A stretch of 64,000 nucleotides of DNA from Daedaleopsis sinensis (Eukaryota > Basidiomycota > Agaricomycetes > Polyporales > Polyporaceae). The notes beneath the pieces are model-generated. The model made no database searches. It was not told the DNA's origin and saw only the letters and a program-made list of their open reading frames with translations. Below, piece by piece: positions 1-11,597 of this stretch; the first letter of the stretch is position 1, and each line of letters begins with the position of its first letter. The stretch covers positions 682,001 through 746,000 of the forward strand of contig CM066303.1 in NCBI GenBank assembly GCA_033807695.1, read 5' to 3'. The position numbers and the translations under genes are program-made.

Positions 1-29
1 AATTCGATAAGATATCAGAACTAAAAGAT

Positions 30-110
30 ACACTGAGCGGGAGTCGAACCCACGCCGCTTGCTGGCGCAATGAATGGAAGGCAAGCATGATACCGTTTCA
101 CCATCAGTGT
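30..110 (-). tRNA. tRNA-Gly (anticodon TCC), with a short intron
   Basis: On the minus strand the ends ACACTGA and TCAGTGT pair as a 7-bp acceptor stem, and a GGTTCGACTCC T-arm is present. The anticodon stem CTTGC/GCAAG encloses loop CTTCCA, giving anticodon TCC. About 11 extra bases sit one base 3' of the anticodon, the usual place for a nuclear tRNA intron. Without it the length is about 70 nt, normal for tRNA-Gly. Confidence 0.85.
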
Positions 111-360
111 ACGAAGCACTTGCCCTTCCCGTCAATGTCGAAGTTTGTATTCGCCGTTGACGGTAGAATGACCTGGGGGAAGAGAGTTATCTCCCCTAGG
201 CAGACAATGTAAAAGACATATTGAACGGGGGGAGAACGGTCCTGACTAACAGAAGAGAGTTTTCCCGACTCAAGACATAGACTATAATACACTGGCAAAG
301 TAGTAAGAGCCGCATGGACATGCCATCCGACGCGGCGGGTATCCTTCTTCTCCTGCCTTC

Positions 361-2838
361 TCAAGAATTCACGATGTTGACCTCGCTCATGTGCGCGATC
401 AAATCACGAATACGGTCATTGCGGGGGCGGAATGCGCATGTAAACGCCTTCGGATGGCTGCAAGGGGCACAGAGTAGAGTTAGAAGGTAAGCGCGAGGGC
501 GATAACCAGGAGACGGTACGCACCTGACGAAGCCAGAGATGAATGTCCCGTCCGGAATGAGGTCCCGCCCGTACTCGTCCTGCACACAGGAGAGGTCCAT
601 TGTCGCGAGAATGTTTGCGGCCGCGAGCCACAAGGTTGCGTCGGCAAAGATTTGGCCCGGGCACACACTAGAGCAAACACGCACATATACACAACATAAT
701 AAAGTTGCGGGGCAGCGTGAGCGGGCTATGAGCATGGGAGCAACGCGGGAGCAGTGTTGGGTGCCGCACTCACCGTCGTCCGAACCCGAACACGAGGCTG
801 CGCGGGTCCGTCCGCTCGGCGTCCGCCGCGGACAGGCCCATGAAGCGGTCTGGGTTGAATAGTTGCGGGTCTGGATAGACGTCCGGGTCTTGCGTCATCC
901 ACCTGCACAAGGCGCCGCTCGTGAGCGTGAGCTCGGCAAAAGGTTTCCAGGGATTGGAAAGGGGAATGAGGCCGCACGCACCAGACGTTGGGAATGATCA
1001 TCGCGCCCTCGGGGATATCATACCCTCGGTAGACGTCATCCGAGCTCGCTCGATGCGGGACGCCTGTGGTCCTCCCGTCATGTCAGCGTACGGGTAGAAT
1101 GATCGCGCGGACGCTGAGGAGACTGACCGAGCGGCACCGGGGCGTTCCACCTGGGCCAGGCGACGTCAGCAAATGCATCGATGAGAATCGAGAATCGAGG
1201 AACGAGGATCAAGCCGCGAGCGGTGATGGACGGCTCGCTCGGCTAGGCCCCTGTCCCAACAAGAGACAACGACAACAACGTACCTGAGCACTTCTTTCAG
1301 CACACAGTCCAAGTAGGGAAGCTGGTCCCGATCTTCAAAATCGGGTAATCGCTCCGAACCGACTACGCGGTCAATCTCTTCCTGCGCTTTCTTGTACACC
1401 GCCGGATGGAGCACCATGGCGAGCACGAAGGTCTTCATCGCGGTGACCGTCTACACGAAGGGCTTTAGAACACACACATTAACCGTTGATTGTGCGCAAA
1501 GCACGTACAGTATCTGTCCCAGCTGAGTGTGGATTGTGAGCGTCCTAGGACCGCTGGAAGGGGCTGGAAGAGGCGGGAAGACGCACCAGCATAGATGACG
1601 CCCGCAGCGCCCTTAATGTCTTCCTCGTGCTCCGCACTCGCCTTTCCATCGGCGACAGATTCTTCGAGAAGTGTCGCGGTGAAAGACGGCGCCGCCGTGC
1701 CCGCTCGCTGACCCGCCCGTTAGCAGTGCTTCTACGGCGAGCGCAGAATTCCACACTCACCAGCGCGCGCTGCACTATCGCAAACGGGGTATCCATAGTC
1801 TGCCGCACGAGGCTCTTGACGTACGCGGCCTGTCGTTTGAAGCCCGAGCCTGGCATCCACAGAGGCATGTGTTGTACTGTGTCAACGGAAGGCGAGAGAA
1901 GGTCTGTCAGCGACTGTCATGGCGGCTACGGGTGCGGTTGCGGGTTGGACGCACAGATGGGGAAGAAGTCGACGAGCATGGAACCGGGGCTCCCTCCCAG
2001 GACCGTCTCCACCGTCGTGCGTTCCGCGAGCTCGACGAGATGGTCATTGAGCGATGTTACGCGGTAACCGTACGCGATTTCCAAGATGATGGCACCGGCC
2101 CATCTGCGGACGTCGGTGAGCGGAGCGTGAACGGGGTCTGCGACGGATGGTATGCTGGGAAACGCACCGTCTGATGTGGTCCATGAAGAGCTCCGGGCTG
2201 TCGCATAGCCCAGACAGGAGAACGTACGTTTCTCGCCGCTGGATCGGGCGGTAGCTCGCGAGCACGGACTTGGAGGTGAACGCGTCCTGGAGCCACTTGC
2301 GGTGTTTGCGGAAGCGCTCGCCATACGGTAAGTTGTTCAGCACGCTGTCCCAGCCCATGCTGCCGGGTCACTGTCAGCACACGACACGAACTACGCAGTA
2401 TCAGAACCATGGGCCGTGACGCTTACAGTTCTTTGATGAGGAGGAAGCGGGGGCGGTCCGAATACTTGGCGCTTCGCTTTTCCATCAGCTCAACGGCGGC
2501 CTCCTTGGAATTGAGGATGACGGCCGGTGTGCGGAAGAACCTCGCGAACACGACGTCGCCTGCGACGAGGATGCCATGAGTCGACGTCAGTTAGGGTATT
2601 TGCCACGCAGCGAGAGAGCCGCACCGTATTTCCTGCCCCACTCCGCAAGCTGGCGCTGCTGATAGTCCATAGGGAGCTGATGCACGTTCCCGAGAAACGG
2701 CAGCGCCGTCGGACCCGGTGGATATCGGAGCTTGACGCTGTTGCGATACCGCACGTATGCGCCTAGGACGACCAGGATGATCAGGACCACGGAGGGCGCC
2801 GAAGAGGTGATGAACGCCAGCTGCGACCAGACAGCCAT
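361..2838 (-). CDS. Cytochrome P450 monooxygenase (CYP64/OrdA-like)
   Basis: A membrane-anchored, haem-thiolate monooxygenase, probably in the ER. The first exon gives a hydrophobic anchor followed by [13 protein letters not shown] (proline hinge). Downstream exons give [12 protein letters not shown] (helix C), an I-helix AAGTDTT, a K-helix KEVLR (ExxR), FNPDRF, and a haem loop FGFGRR/ICPG split by an intron. The I-helix core lies on a very short exon of about 14 nt (near 1513-1526). I count about ten exons and no stop or frameshift inside them. The closest type known to me is the O-methylsterigmatocystin oxidoreductase-like P450s expanded in wood-decay fungi. Substrate unknown. No biosynthetic partner lies beside it, so a secondary-metabolism role is not supported by context. 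Confidence 0.9.
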
Positions 2839-5159
2839 CACGGAGAGTACAGATCAGAGGAGAGGTGAGTGGTTGGGACGAGGTGGTTCTGGGAAGACGT
2901 GGTTTATAAGTGGCTCGGCTGTACGGGACGTCATTTCAAGCTGAGAGTGGAATCAATGAACGGTCTGCACGGCGGGGACGCGGGCGCAAGGTGAATTATT
3001 CTCAGAAGGCCGAGTTTTCTGAGTTGACAATCAGCAGTCCGCCGTCACGGACGAGTTCAACTCAGATAGACGCCCACACGGTGTTTCTTATTCCTGACGC
3101 CGAGATGGTGATGCGGAGGCCAGCCTGCGCATCAGTACGGACTGTAGCGGGGTTAGCAGACGAAGTGCTGAGTGCGAAAAGTTTATATACGCTCGCCAAC
3201 ATGTCGGAAGCGCAACGGCCAACGGCCAGACGTGGCCAGACACTAAGACGGGCGACACAATTTTTCTTAGAGCGCCGACCCAAACGGATCCAGTGTCGCT
3301 CGGCTCCACGTGTGACAGACTGTCGCCGGAGTCGGGCTTTGCGTAGTGTGTACGCGAGGTTGGATTATGACCGGAGGAGTGAACTGGTGACCCGCGCGCG
3401 GGCGACGATAGAAGCTTGGAAATTCCCGCTTGCCCCATTCATGAGTGATAGGCGGACGAGTGCTGGGCTCGGTATGTCATATCGGCGTAGGAACGTCGTT
3501 CATTTCCAGCCCCGTTCTCCATGTGGATATCAAGAAGCAGGTGCGCTGGCGTGGGTGGCTACGCGGGCGTGATGTCTCTGCGTACAGATGTAGTCAGCAT
3601 ATTTCACTCAATGCGGGTACAATAGCAGGAGATATCACTCACATGTGGCGAGAGGAAACCACCACCGGTGCGAGTTACGCGCACCAACCTTGACAGCGAT
3701 GACAGCATGGCGAAGAGAGCAATGGTGCACCGTCACGGGCGAAAATCAAAGCATCTCAGATAGCATCATATCGAGATCAAAAGACGATCGAGCTGTCATA
3801 TTCTCGTTGCACGCCGTAGACGCGGTTCTTCGAGACGCAGCTTTGGAGGAAGGGAGAATTGACCGAAGGAGCGCTCACCTCGCCAGTATACCACGCGTCA
3901 AATTCACCGGGCGCTTAGAAGGATAAAGTGTCACCCTTCAGCAACGCTGAATGTGCATTCAGTCCGCAGCGAAGAGGCTAGGGGAGGCCAGATGGACTAG
4001 GCGTGTGCCACAGGGCCGGGGTTTGAGTGGCATGGCCACGGGGACAAGTTGTTAGCAACGACCGCCGAGAATTGGGGTCGAAGTGCGGGTGGCAACTGTC
4101 GTGATAGTTAGATGACTGAGAGCGCAGAGCGGCGGCGGTCAGAAGAGGTGGCAACGCTGGAAACGTACGTCGCTAAATCTCCGTGACACCTAAGATCGAT
4201 CATGCACCTATAGGACTCAAGCCACCATTTGTGTGCGGGCGGAACGTCCGGATCCTGGCAGGAGTAGCGATGAATGAGTTGTGGTTGATAGACCCGGAGT
4301 GAATGGAGTAACGAAGTCCGTACCTGTGCTTCTAGCCAAGCAGATCTCTGCGGCGCCGGCGGATAACGTTCCGTACGAGCCATTCACGAAGATTTAGACT
4401 GCCAAGCGCTCCAGTTCGTTCCAAGGAAGCTGTCAGGGAGGCGCTGCCTCAGCAGTATAGTGCGCGCGTCCGCTCCCATGATCCGGCGTACGAAAGCCAC
4501 CATGTTAAGCCACCGAGACACCGTTCGACAAAGATAGAGCCCCCGGTAGAATAGTCCGACTTGAATGGGTGCCTTGTGTGTGCGGCACCAGGTGGAGTAG
4601 CTGGAGGTTCATGAAACTTCTTGGGGCCTCTGTGGGAGTGTAGCTGGTCACATGGGATTTCTGACAAGCATACACTTTAGCAGATGCGGTAGTGGTCTTG
4701 CGTAGCCAAAGTGCTCACAATTTGACCACTCATCGCAAGACCTCGGGCTAGGAGTATTATTGAGTATTATGCACAAAATTGAACGCACAGGAGCTGTCAA
4801 AATCTTTGTGACACGGGCAAGAGCTCTTGCATCGGGTGAACCTACCAAACTACTTGAGACGGACTGGTGATAGTACATAGAGTCTGGCGTAAGTACCTGA
4901 GTGGAGACACCGAGGTTCAACCTGGTTCAACGCTTTTCGCAACCTCCGGTTTGTGCAAAATATCCAAATTCGCACGCCACCGTCCCCCGGAGTTATCCGC
5001 GCCGTCGTCTCCCTGGTGTACCTCCCGGGCCATTGTGCTTACTCTCCTCCTCCTCTCGGAGTCTCTCCTGAATACACACCACCTCTTCCTCGTCTTCGCA
5101 TTTCTTAAATCTTGAACCTGGGACTCCAGAACATCACATAATATTTCAAGAAACTTCCC
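2839..5159. other. Intergenic, no gene recognised
   Basis: About 2.3 kb upstream of the P450. ORFs of up to 220 codons occur on both strands, but none shows a recognisable motif or plausible splice pattern, and they overlap one another. The last 150 bases carry a pyrimidine-rich stretch (near 5040-5100) typical of fungal core promoters and probably drive the BTB gene starting at 5160. Confidence 0.5.
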
Positions 5160-6302
5160 ATGTCGCTGCTGGCATACTGGGACGAGATCAGGAAACGCGC
5201 GTGGATGCCAGTGGCGGAAGAAGCAGCACAAGAAGCGGACCAGGTGCAGGACCAGGCGGATGAGGCAGGGGGGCTGCCTCGAGACGAACAGTTCTGGTTT
5301 GAGGATGGCTCTATTATACTGCACGCTCGCGACGTAGCATTCAAAGTCTATGCGAAGCCGCTGACCGACCACTCGCCTGTCTTCAAGGACATGCTCTCTT
5401 TGCCGCAGCCCGACGACAGTGTGTTTTTCAAGTCAGCTGGCCGGGATATTCCCGTCGTTTCCCTTACGGACTCGCCGAAGGATCTGAGGCACATGTTTGA
5501 GGTGATCATGCCTACGAAGACATTGCGGTGAGTAGTATAGTAGCCAAACCTTTCAGGACTGGCAGACGACGTGTTTTGGAAGCTTCGTGTATTCTTACAT
5601 GCAATGCTGACTTCAGACGGCAGGCCGTTCGGTTTCGAAACCATTTCTTATCACACTATCTCTGCTTGGATACGTCTGGGCCACAAGTACCAGATCCAAG
5701 ATCTCGTTGAACAGTCTCTCGTCTACCTTCGCGACTTCTATCCCGACAACTACGGCGACTATATTGATCGGCCCAAGCTAGGGCGATTTCCGCGCCTTCA
5801 TGCGATCGGGGTCGTGAACCTCGCGCGCTTTACTGACGCACACTACCTTCTTCCAATTGCGTTGATGGAGTGTTGTGCGCTGGATGCTGGCATCGTCGGC
5901 GGATTCCCCCGGGAGGACGGTACGATAGAACGTCTCTGTACTGCAGATCTCGAACTCTGCTTCAAGGCGAAAGAGAAGCTCATCGAGGCGCGCTACCAGC
6001 TTCCCCACCATATCGCTAATTCTGTCTTCGATCGGAGGAAGGCATGCGTCTGCGATAGCCTACTCAAGACCTTCCTAGAAGACATCGCGCGTGGCAGACA
6101 CAAGTTCCGATGTACACCACAGCCGTTCTTGCTCAACTACGCATTCTTCAAAGACAATATACCCGATCTCTGTGGGTCTTGCATAAACAAGCTGTCCAAG
6201 AGCTCCAAGGAGGAGAAGTGTAAACTCTTCGGTCGCTTGCCCGCTCTGATGGGCATCACTGTGGACGGATGGTGTCAGCAGAAAGGCGCTGCGCGCAAAT
6301 AG
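5160..6302 (+). CDS. BTB/POZ protein, family member 1
   Basis: Two exons: 5160-5527, then 5624-6302 (GTGAGT donor, CAG acceptor). Exon 1 carries an acidic leader and a BTB half starting at FWFEDGSIILHARDVAFKV and continuing through HSPVFKDMLSLPQP. Exon 2 opens with PFGFE and ISAWIRLGHKYQI, then the family block GVVNLARFT...LPIALMECC, and ends with CGSCINKL and LPALMGITVDGW. BTB domains mediate dimerisation and often recruit CUL3 ubiquitin ligases. The C-terminal half matches no domain I can name. First of four head-to-tail paralogues. The start is chosen as the first ATG after the promoter-like tract. Confidence 0.88.
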
Positions 6303-7007
6303 TAACATCGGTACGTGCTGCGAGTCTGCGACTTCTCGGCCTTTGGCTTGTTCTTCTTCCTTCTTCGATCGGTATATCCGTGGCTTGTTCTCCCTCTTGC
6401 CATACGGATGTGTATCCGGATTCACGATGTATGATGTGAGACGTCACCAGGACTGCGTGAAGTTATGAACTCTTTGTTCGTTCTTGAATGTGTCGGCATG
6501 GTGCTGACGCCTTTATGTTAGCGAATCGATAGCGGGGTAACAATGTGTATAGATACAATGGATGAGGTACCGTACGTGATCATCAACGACGGCTGGAACG
6601 CCTGACTGACATCGATTTCCAGCGATACTCGGTGTGTTGTGGCAGGGTTTGCTAGGTCGGAAAGCCCGTTGATTGGAACGCCGCGTCTGGAAATGTTGCA
6701 CACGGTGAGGTGACCGGACGGCCCCATTGCTATTTGACTACGCATATAAATATGGTCGAATGAACAGCACCCTGTAGGGTTAACTGAGGTACCTGGTTAA
6801 AGGTCGATGGCATGAACCCTAACCTTACTGAGAGCCTTACCAAAGCGGTCGCAAATCGTCTTGCGAGCAGCGACATTGGCCTGAAAAGGGTACTCTAACT
6901 CTCCCTCCTCCCACCACGTCATAGTACTTCCTCCCTTTCTGACGATATTTTTGCAAGCAGAACTTGCTCTATCTTGTGTTTTCCTCGTGCTATCTCGACT
7001 GTCTGTT
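6303..7007. promoter_or_regulatory. Intergenic between BTB genes 1 and 2
   Basis: About 700 bases. A C/T-rich tract at about 6900-6945 lies 60-100 bases before the next ATG and resembles the pyrimidine-rich initiator region seen before the other BTB genes here. A short TATA-like ATATAAATA occurs near 6744. No coding sequence is seen. Confidence 0.35.
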
Positions 7008-8150
7008 ATGTCTGGTCAGCCTTCGAAGAAGCGTACGCGAACGGACGAAGAGGCGGGAGGAGGACCCCTGGATCACGGTGTCGACGGGGCCGAACGGGCC
7101 AACGCGGGAGAGCTGCACCGCGACAAGGACTTCTGGTTTGAGGACGGCTCTATCATACTTCATGCCCGGGACGTCGCTTTCAAGGTGTATGCGCTACCCC
7201 TGATCAAGCACTCGCCGGTTTTCAAGGACATGCTCACTTTGCCGCAACCAAACGCAGATAGCAATGTGGCCGCTCTCCCCGTCGTGACGCTTTCCGACTC
7301 TCCGGAAGATCTCAGGCATGCTTTTCAGATTCTGATGCCGAATGACACACTAAGGTGAGTCGCCTCTTCTCTACCACATGCAACCAAGCGCATCGCGTTC
7401 GATATCTATCTACCAGGCTACATGAACGGCATCTTAACGGTAGCAGAGCTGATTCTATCCCCCAGGCCATTCGGGTTCAAGATCCACTACAACCTGATCT
7501 CTGCTTGGATCCGCATCGGGCACAAATACGAAATCAATAGCCTCGTCGAAAACTCCATCCGCTACCTTCGTCAACTGTACCCCGACAACTACGCCGACTA
7601 CGAGAAACACAGCGCAGTGGCATTCGACGGCGGCAGGGCTATCGGGATCGTGAACCTCGCACGCCTCACGGGCGTACTCAAGCTCATCCCCGCCGCGCTC
7701 ATGTACTGCTGCCAGGTCGAATCAAACCTTGCGCAGGGCTTTCCTCGGGAGGACGGCACCATGGAGCGGCTCAGCAGGGCCGACCTCGACCTGTGCTTCA
7801 AGGCGACCAAGAACCTCATCGGAGCACGCGTCTCGCTCGCCCACCGTCTCTTCAAGATCGACCACATCAACTTCGACGACTGCGACGACTCGGTCACCTG
7901 CACGGAAGCGATAGAGGGCATCCTGGATGACCTGGTCACCGCTGAGCTCACGGGGCTGTACACGCCGCGGCCGTTGAGCTCGTTCATGAGCGAATACGCT
8001 GAGCAGCTCGATGTGTGCGAGGGCTGCAGGGGTCAGCTCTTCATCAAGTCGGAGGCGGAGAGGCGCGAGATATTCGAAGACCTGCCGGATCTGCTGGGGA
8101 TCGTCGTGAATGGATGGGGGGACAACGCGAACGGCGGTGCATCTGGTTGA
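7008..8150 (+). CDS. BTB/POZ protein, family member 2
   Basis: Exons 7008-7354 and 7466-8150. The start MSGQPSKKRTRTDEE, a basic then acidic leader, is shared with the paralogue at 43931 and supports this ATG over one 57 bases upstream in frame. BTB half: FWFEDGSIILHARDVAFKV, HSPVFKDMLTLPQP, then the exon junction at LR|PFGF, conserved across the family. C-terminal half: ISAWIRIGHKYEI, GIVNLARLT, LPRED-type block (FPREDGTMERLSRADLDLC), a Cys pair CDDSVTC, then CEGCRGQL and LPDLLGIVVNGWG. Intact. Likely product of tandem duplication with members 1 and 3. Function inferred only as a protein-protein adaptor. Confidence 0.88.
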
Positions 8151-8664
8151 TGCTGGTGCGTGGGTCATTTCGCTCAAGTACACTTACCTCCTGATGCATA
8201 AGATAGACAGTGTCCTCTCCTTGTCTCTGTCTGTCGGCTTTGCTCGTCTCCGACTGCTCGCTCTAGCGTGGTCTTGTGTGTTTTACTGGGCCCACTCTCT
8301 CCGAGTCTCCGTCCTCCGAGTCTTGAGACTACTCGTCGTTGCCTTGCTCTCTGTTGCCCCTGTTGCAGTAACATCATGCACCATATATTTCATCAATCGG
8401 ACCCTGGTTTTCCGTTCACCTGTGTCACTCGAAAGTGTTCGCCTATAGATGTTATCGGCGACGTCATACCGATCCTTATATGGAACCCTAACCCCGTATA
8501 CGCGAGTGCGTCCATACTATCATCTATGCAAGTCTTGCACAAGAAGAAGCTACTCACATGCATGTGACTGCTTTCTCTCCTTCCCTCCATCTCACATCCG
8601 ACATATCCTAGCTTCATCTGCGCCTCTGCCTCTGCTTCGTCAGTGCTGCGTGTTCTGAACTACT
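8151..8664. other. Intergenic between BTB genes 2 and 3
   Basis: About 510 bases with pyrimidine-rich runs (8215-8350, 8570-8640). They probably hold the 3' end of gene 2 and the promoter of gene 3. No gene seen. Confidence 0.4.
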
Positions 8665-10017
8665 ATGGTCACCTCTATGTCTGCACATGTCCCGGCGCAA
8701 TTAGACTCAGACTTCGAGGCCAGCGAAGAACCCGCAGACCACGACATCAGCGTGAGCGAACTTGGCGACGAGGCTGAAGGGCAGCAACGCGACGCGAACT
8801 TCTGGTTTGACGACGGCTCTATCATCTTGCACGCCCGGGACGTCGCGTTCAAGGTGTATGCGCGTCCGCTGGTCGAACACTCGCCGGTCTTCAACCACAT
8901 GCTTTCCCTTCCCCACCACTATGTCTACGCAGACCCAGGATCAGTCAGACGCATAATTGCTGTGGTGCACCTAGATGATTCTCCGGAAGAACTTAGGCAT
9001 GTATTCGAGGTTTTGATGCCGGGCCAGACCGTGTTGCGGTGAGTGCTGCCGTACTCCTCTCGTGATTCGGGAGTTGCGCATGAAAATAGCCAAGCTTTGC
9101 TTTATGTCCCATATTATGCGATTTCCATTGATTATATGCGCTGTGTGGGCCGTCAGATGAGTGGTGGGACTGACGGATCATATTCTGCAGGCCCTTCGGA
9201 TTCGATATCCACTACGACCTGATCGCTACGTGGATCCGCATCGGGCAAAAATTCGAGATCAATAGCCTCTTGAAGTGTTCCCTTCGCTACCTCCGCAGGC
9301 TATACCCCGACGACTTCGACGACTTCGAGAGATACAGTCCATCGGCATTCGGCGGTGTCAAGGCTATCGGGGTCGTGAACCTCGCACGTCTCACGCACGT
9401 ACACGAAATCCTCCCCGCGGCCCTGATGGACTGCTGTCAGGTTAGGCCCGCTCCCCTTCTTTTGGAACGTCGTCTGTTCCCTGTTAGGATACAATCCACG
9501 GCAGGCTCGGAAAGCTAGCAGCTGCTAACAGTACCGCCGTCAGATCGCACATCGAGTCGGAAAATCGGAGCTTGCGCACGGGTTTCCTCGCGAGGACGGC
9601 ACCATGGAGCGACTCAGTAGAGCCGACCTCGATCTGTGCTCCGAGGCGTGGGGGAGCCTCGTCGACGCGCGTGTCGAGCTCGCCAAACGCCTCTTCACCA
9701 TCGCAAACATCGACTGGGATGAATGCGAGCATGAAGACCCTTGGGACCTGTGCACCGACGCGATCGATCACACGCTAATCGAACTCGAGCTCTGCTACCT
9801 TCCTGGGCTCTATACTCCGCGGCCGCTGGACTGCTTGATGGACGAGTACGCGAACTCGAGGTCGCTCGCTCCCCTGTGCAAAAGCTGCAGGGTACAGCTT
9901 GTCGACATCTCGAAGGCGGAGAGGCGCGAGATCTTCTACCAGTTGCCGTCGTTTATCGGGATCACTGTGGATGGCTGGGGGCAATCGAAGCCTCGGGGAG
10001 GCAAGGATCGGAAATGA
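8665..10017 (+). CDS. BTB/POZ protein, family member 3
   Basis: Three exons: 8665-9038, 9191-9440 and 9544-10017. The second intron (9441-9543, GTTAGG...TCAG) falls right after the ALMDCC motif and is absent from the neighbouring paralogues, so it was gained here or lost elsewhere. Motifs run in family order: FWFDDGSIILHARDVAFKV, HSPVFNHMLSLP, PFGFD, GVVNLARLT, LPAALMDCC, FPREDGTMERLSRADLDLC, Cys pair CEHEDPWDLC, CKSCRVQL, LPSFIGITVDGWG. The first intron (152 nt) is longer than usual for this window. No stop or frameshift. Confidence 0.86.
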
Positions 10018-10388
10018 TGATGTTCGTGCGCCGCGGATGTTTTCTTCTTTCGCATACATCACCCGACGGCCCTGATATGTCGATTCATGTCTCCTGTCTA
10101 TACGCAGTACTAGTTTGCTCTGCCGACTGCCTTTGGTCTTTTGTGCTGCTGTCCTGCGGCTCTCGTCCTTCAAGTTCCTTCAAGCTTGCCCGTTCTACAT
10201 ATTCGAGGGACTTCCCTCTGTGCGCTTTGCGCGCCGGGCCGGAACCTTAACCTAACATCACTACGTGGAGCGCCGGGGCGCGTAGCGACGCGCTCGGGCT
10301 TAGCGGCGGGTAGTCGCGTGTGCGCGGTTCGTCTTGACCTTCATCATCCTCGAGCTTGTCGTAATACGACCTCATTCCTAGACAAAGA
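10018..10388. other. Intergenic between BTB genes 3 and 4
   Basis: About 370 bases with no coding signal beyond overlapping shadow frames. Should contain the 3' end of gene 3 and the promoter of gene 4. Confidence 0.4.
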
Positions 10389-11597
10389 ATGCCTCAAGCA
10401 AATCCACGGAAACGAATGCGTCATGGAGGAACAAGGGCGGGGGCGGACGTGAGTGCACCCAGTGTAGCTCAGGGATCGGCCGGCCCACCCCCCTTGGTTG
10501 CTGGCAGTGACTCTGCAGAGGACGGGATGGTGCACGACTCTCAACTATGGTTCAAAGACGGCTCTATCACACTCACGACACAAGATGTGGCCTTCAAGGT
10601 ACACAAGGGGCCACTGGTGGAGATGTCCCCTGTCTTCGGTGATATGCTGTCCTTCCCGCAACCCGAGGATGCGCAAGGCGACTCCTGCCCCGTTGTGGCA
10701 CTTCCCGACTCTTCTCACGACGTGAGGCATCTGCTCCGTGCCCTGATGCCGAACAAGACGTCCAACAAGAACAACCGGTGAGTTATCGTCGGTTCACGTG
10801 TTACTTCTTTCCTGAACGCGACGCCCCGCGCGGGCTGCAGCTTCGGCACGGAACTGGGTACTTTTGCCGCATCAACAGCGTGCATTCGTCTGGGACACAA
10901 ATACCAGATCGACGCGCTCGTCGAAGAAGCCCTCAAGTGTCTGCGGAAGCTCTACCCAGACGACTTCGACTCCTTCCGGCGGACACACGACCGGGCGCCG
11001 CCACCCGCCTCAGCGATCGCCGTGCTCGCGCGGCTCACCGGGGCAGACTACTTCCTGCCAGTCGCGCTGGCGGAGTGCTGCCGCCTCGGAGCTGCGATCG
11101 TGCACGGGTTCCTGCGCGAGGACGGGACGCGCGAGCACCTGAGCGCGTTTGACCTCGGGCTTTGCTTCCAGGCGAAAGAGAAGCTCATCGAGGCGCGCGT
11201 CGAGGCGGTCGCGCGTGTGTTCAGCCCCGACCTCCTCGACGGGGAGGACGAGGACTGTCAAGCGGACGGGATGGACGCCTCGGATGTCTCGGAATTTTTC
11301 TTGTCCCTGGCAGACGGGAGCGTCTCGGGCCTGTGCACGCCGCATGTGTGGGAGTCGGTCATGCCCCTACTGAAGAGGAACATGCCTGATGTGTGCGTGA
11401 AGTGCAAGAAAGTGCTGAGAGACGAAGAGCTGCACCAGCAAAGGCGCATCTTTGAACATTTGCCGAAATTAGTCGGGGTCGTCGTCGATGGGTGGGGCTT
11501 GAAACCCACACCACAACCTCGGAGGAACGATAGCAAGAACAAGAGCAAGAATGGGACTTGGACCGGGAAAAGCTCTTCTGCGAGACGGACAGGGTGA
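10389..11597 (+). CDS. BTB/POZ protein, family member 4 (divergent)
   Basis: Exons 10389-10777 and 10841-11597. Leader MPQANPRKRMRHGG is basic. BTB half: LWFKDGSITLTTQDVAFKV, MSPVFGDMLSFPQP. Exon 2: FGTELGTFAAS, CIRLGHKYQID, IAVLARLTGADYFLPVALAECC, FLREDGTREHLSAFDLGLC, CVKCKKVL and LPKLVGVVVDGWG. It differs from members 1-3 in a shortened Cys pair (one Cys in DEDCQADGMDASD) and a 35-residue basic, Ser/Lys/Arg-rich tail that might act as a nuclear signal (inference). Higher GC than its neighbours, consistent with older divergence. Confidence 0.86.

Noticed and set aside
2910..3572. Open frame of 220 codons on the plus strand upstream of the P450
   Set aside because: No motif, no splice structure, Arg/Ser-rich composition typical of a chance frame in GC-rich DNA, and overlapped by other frames.
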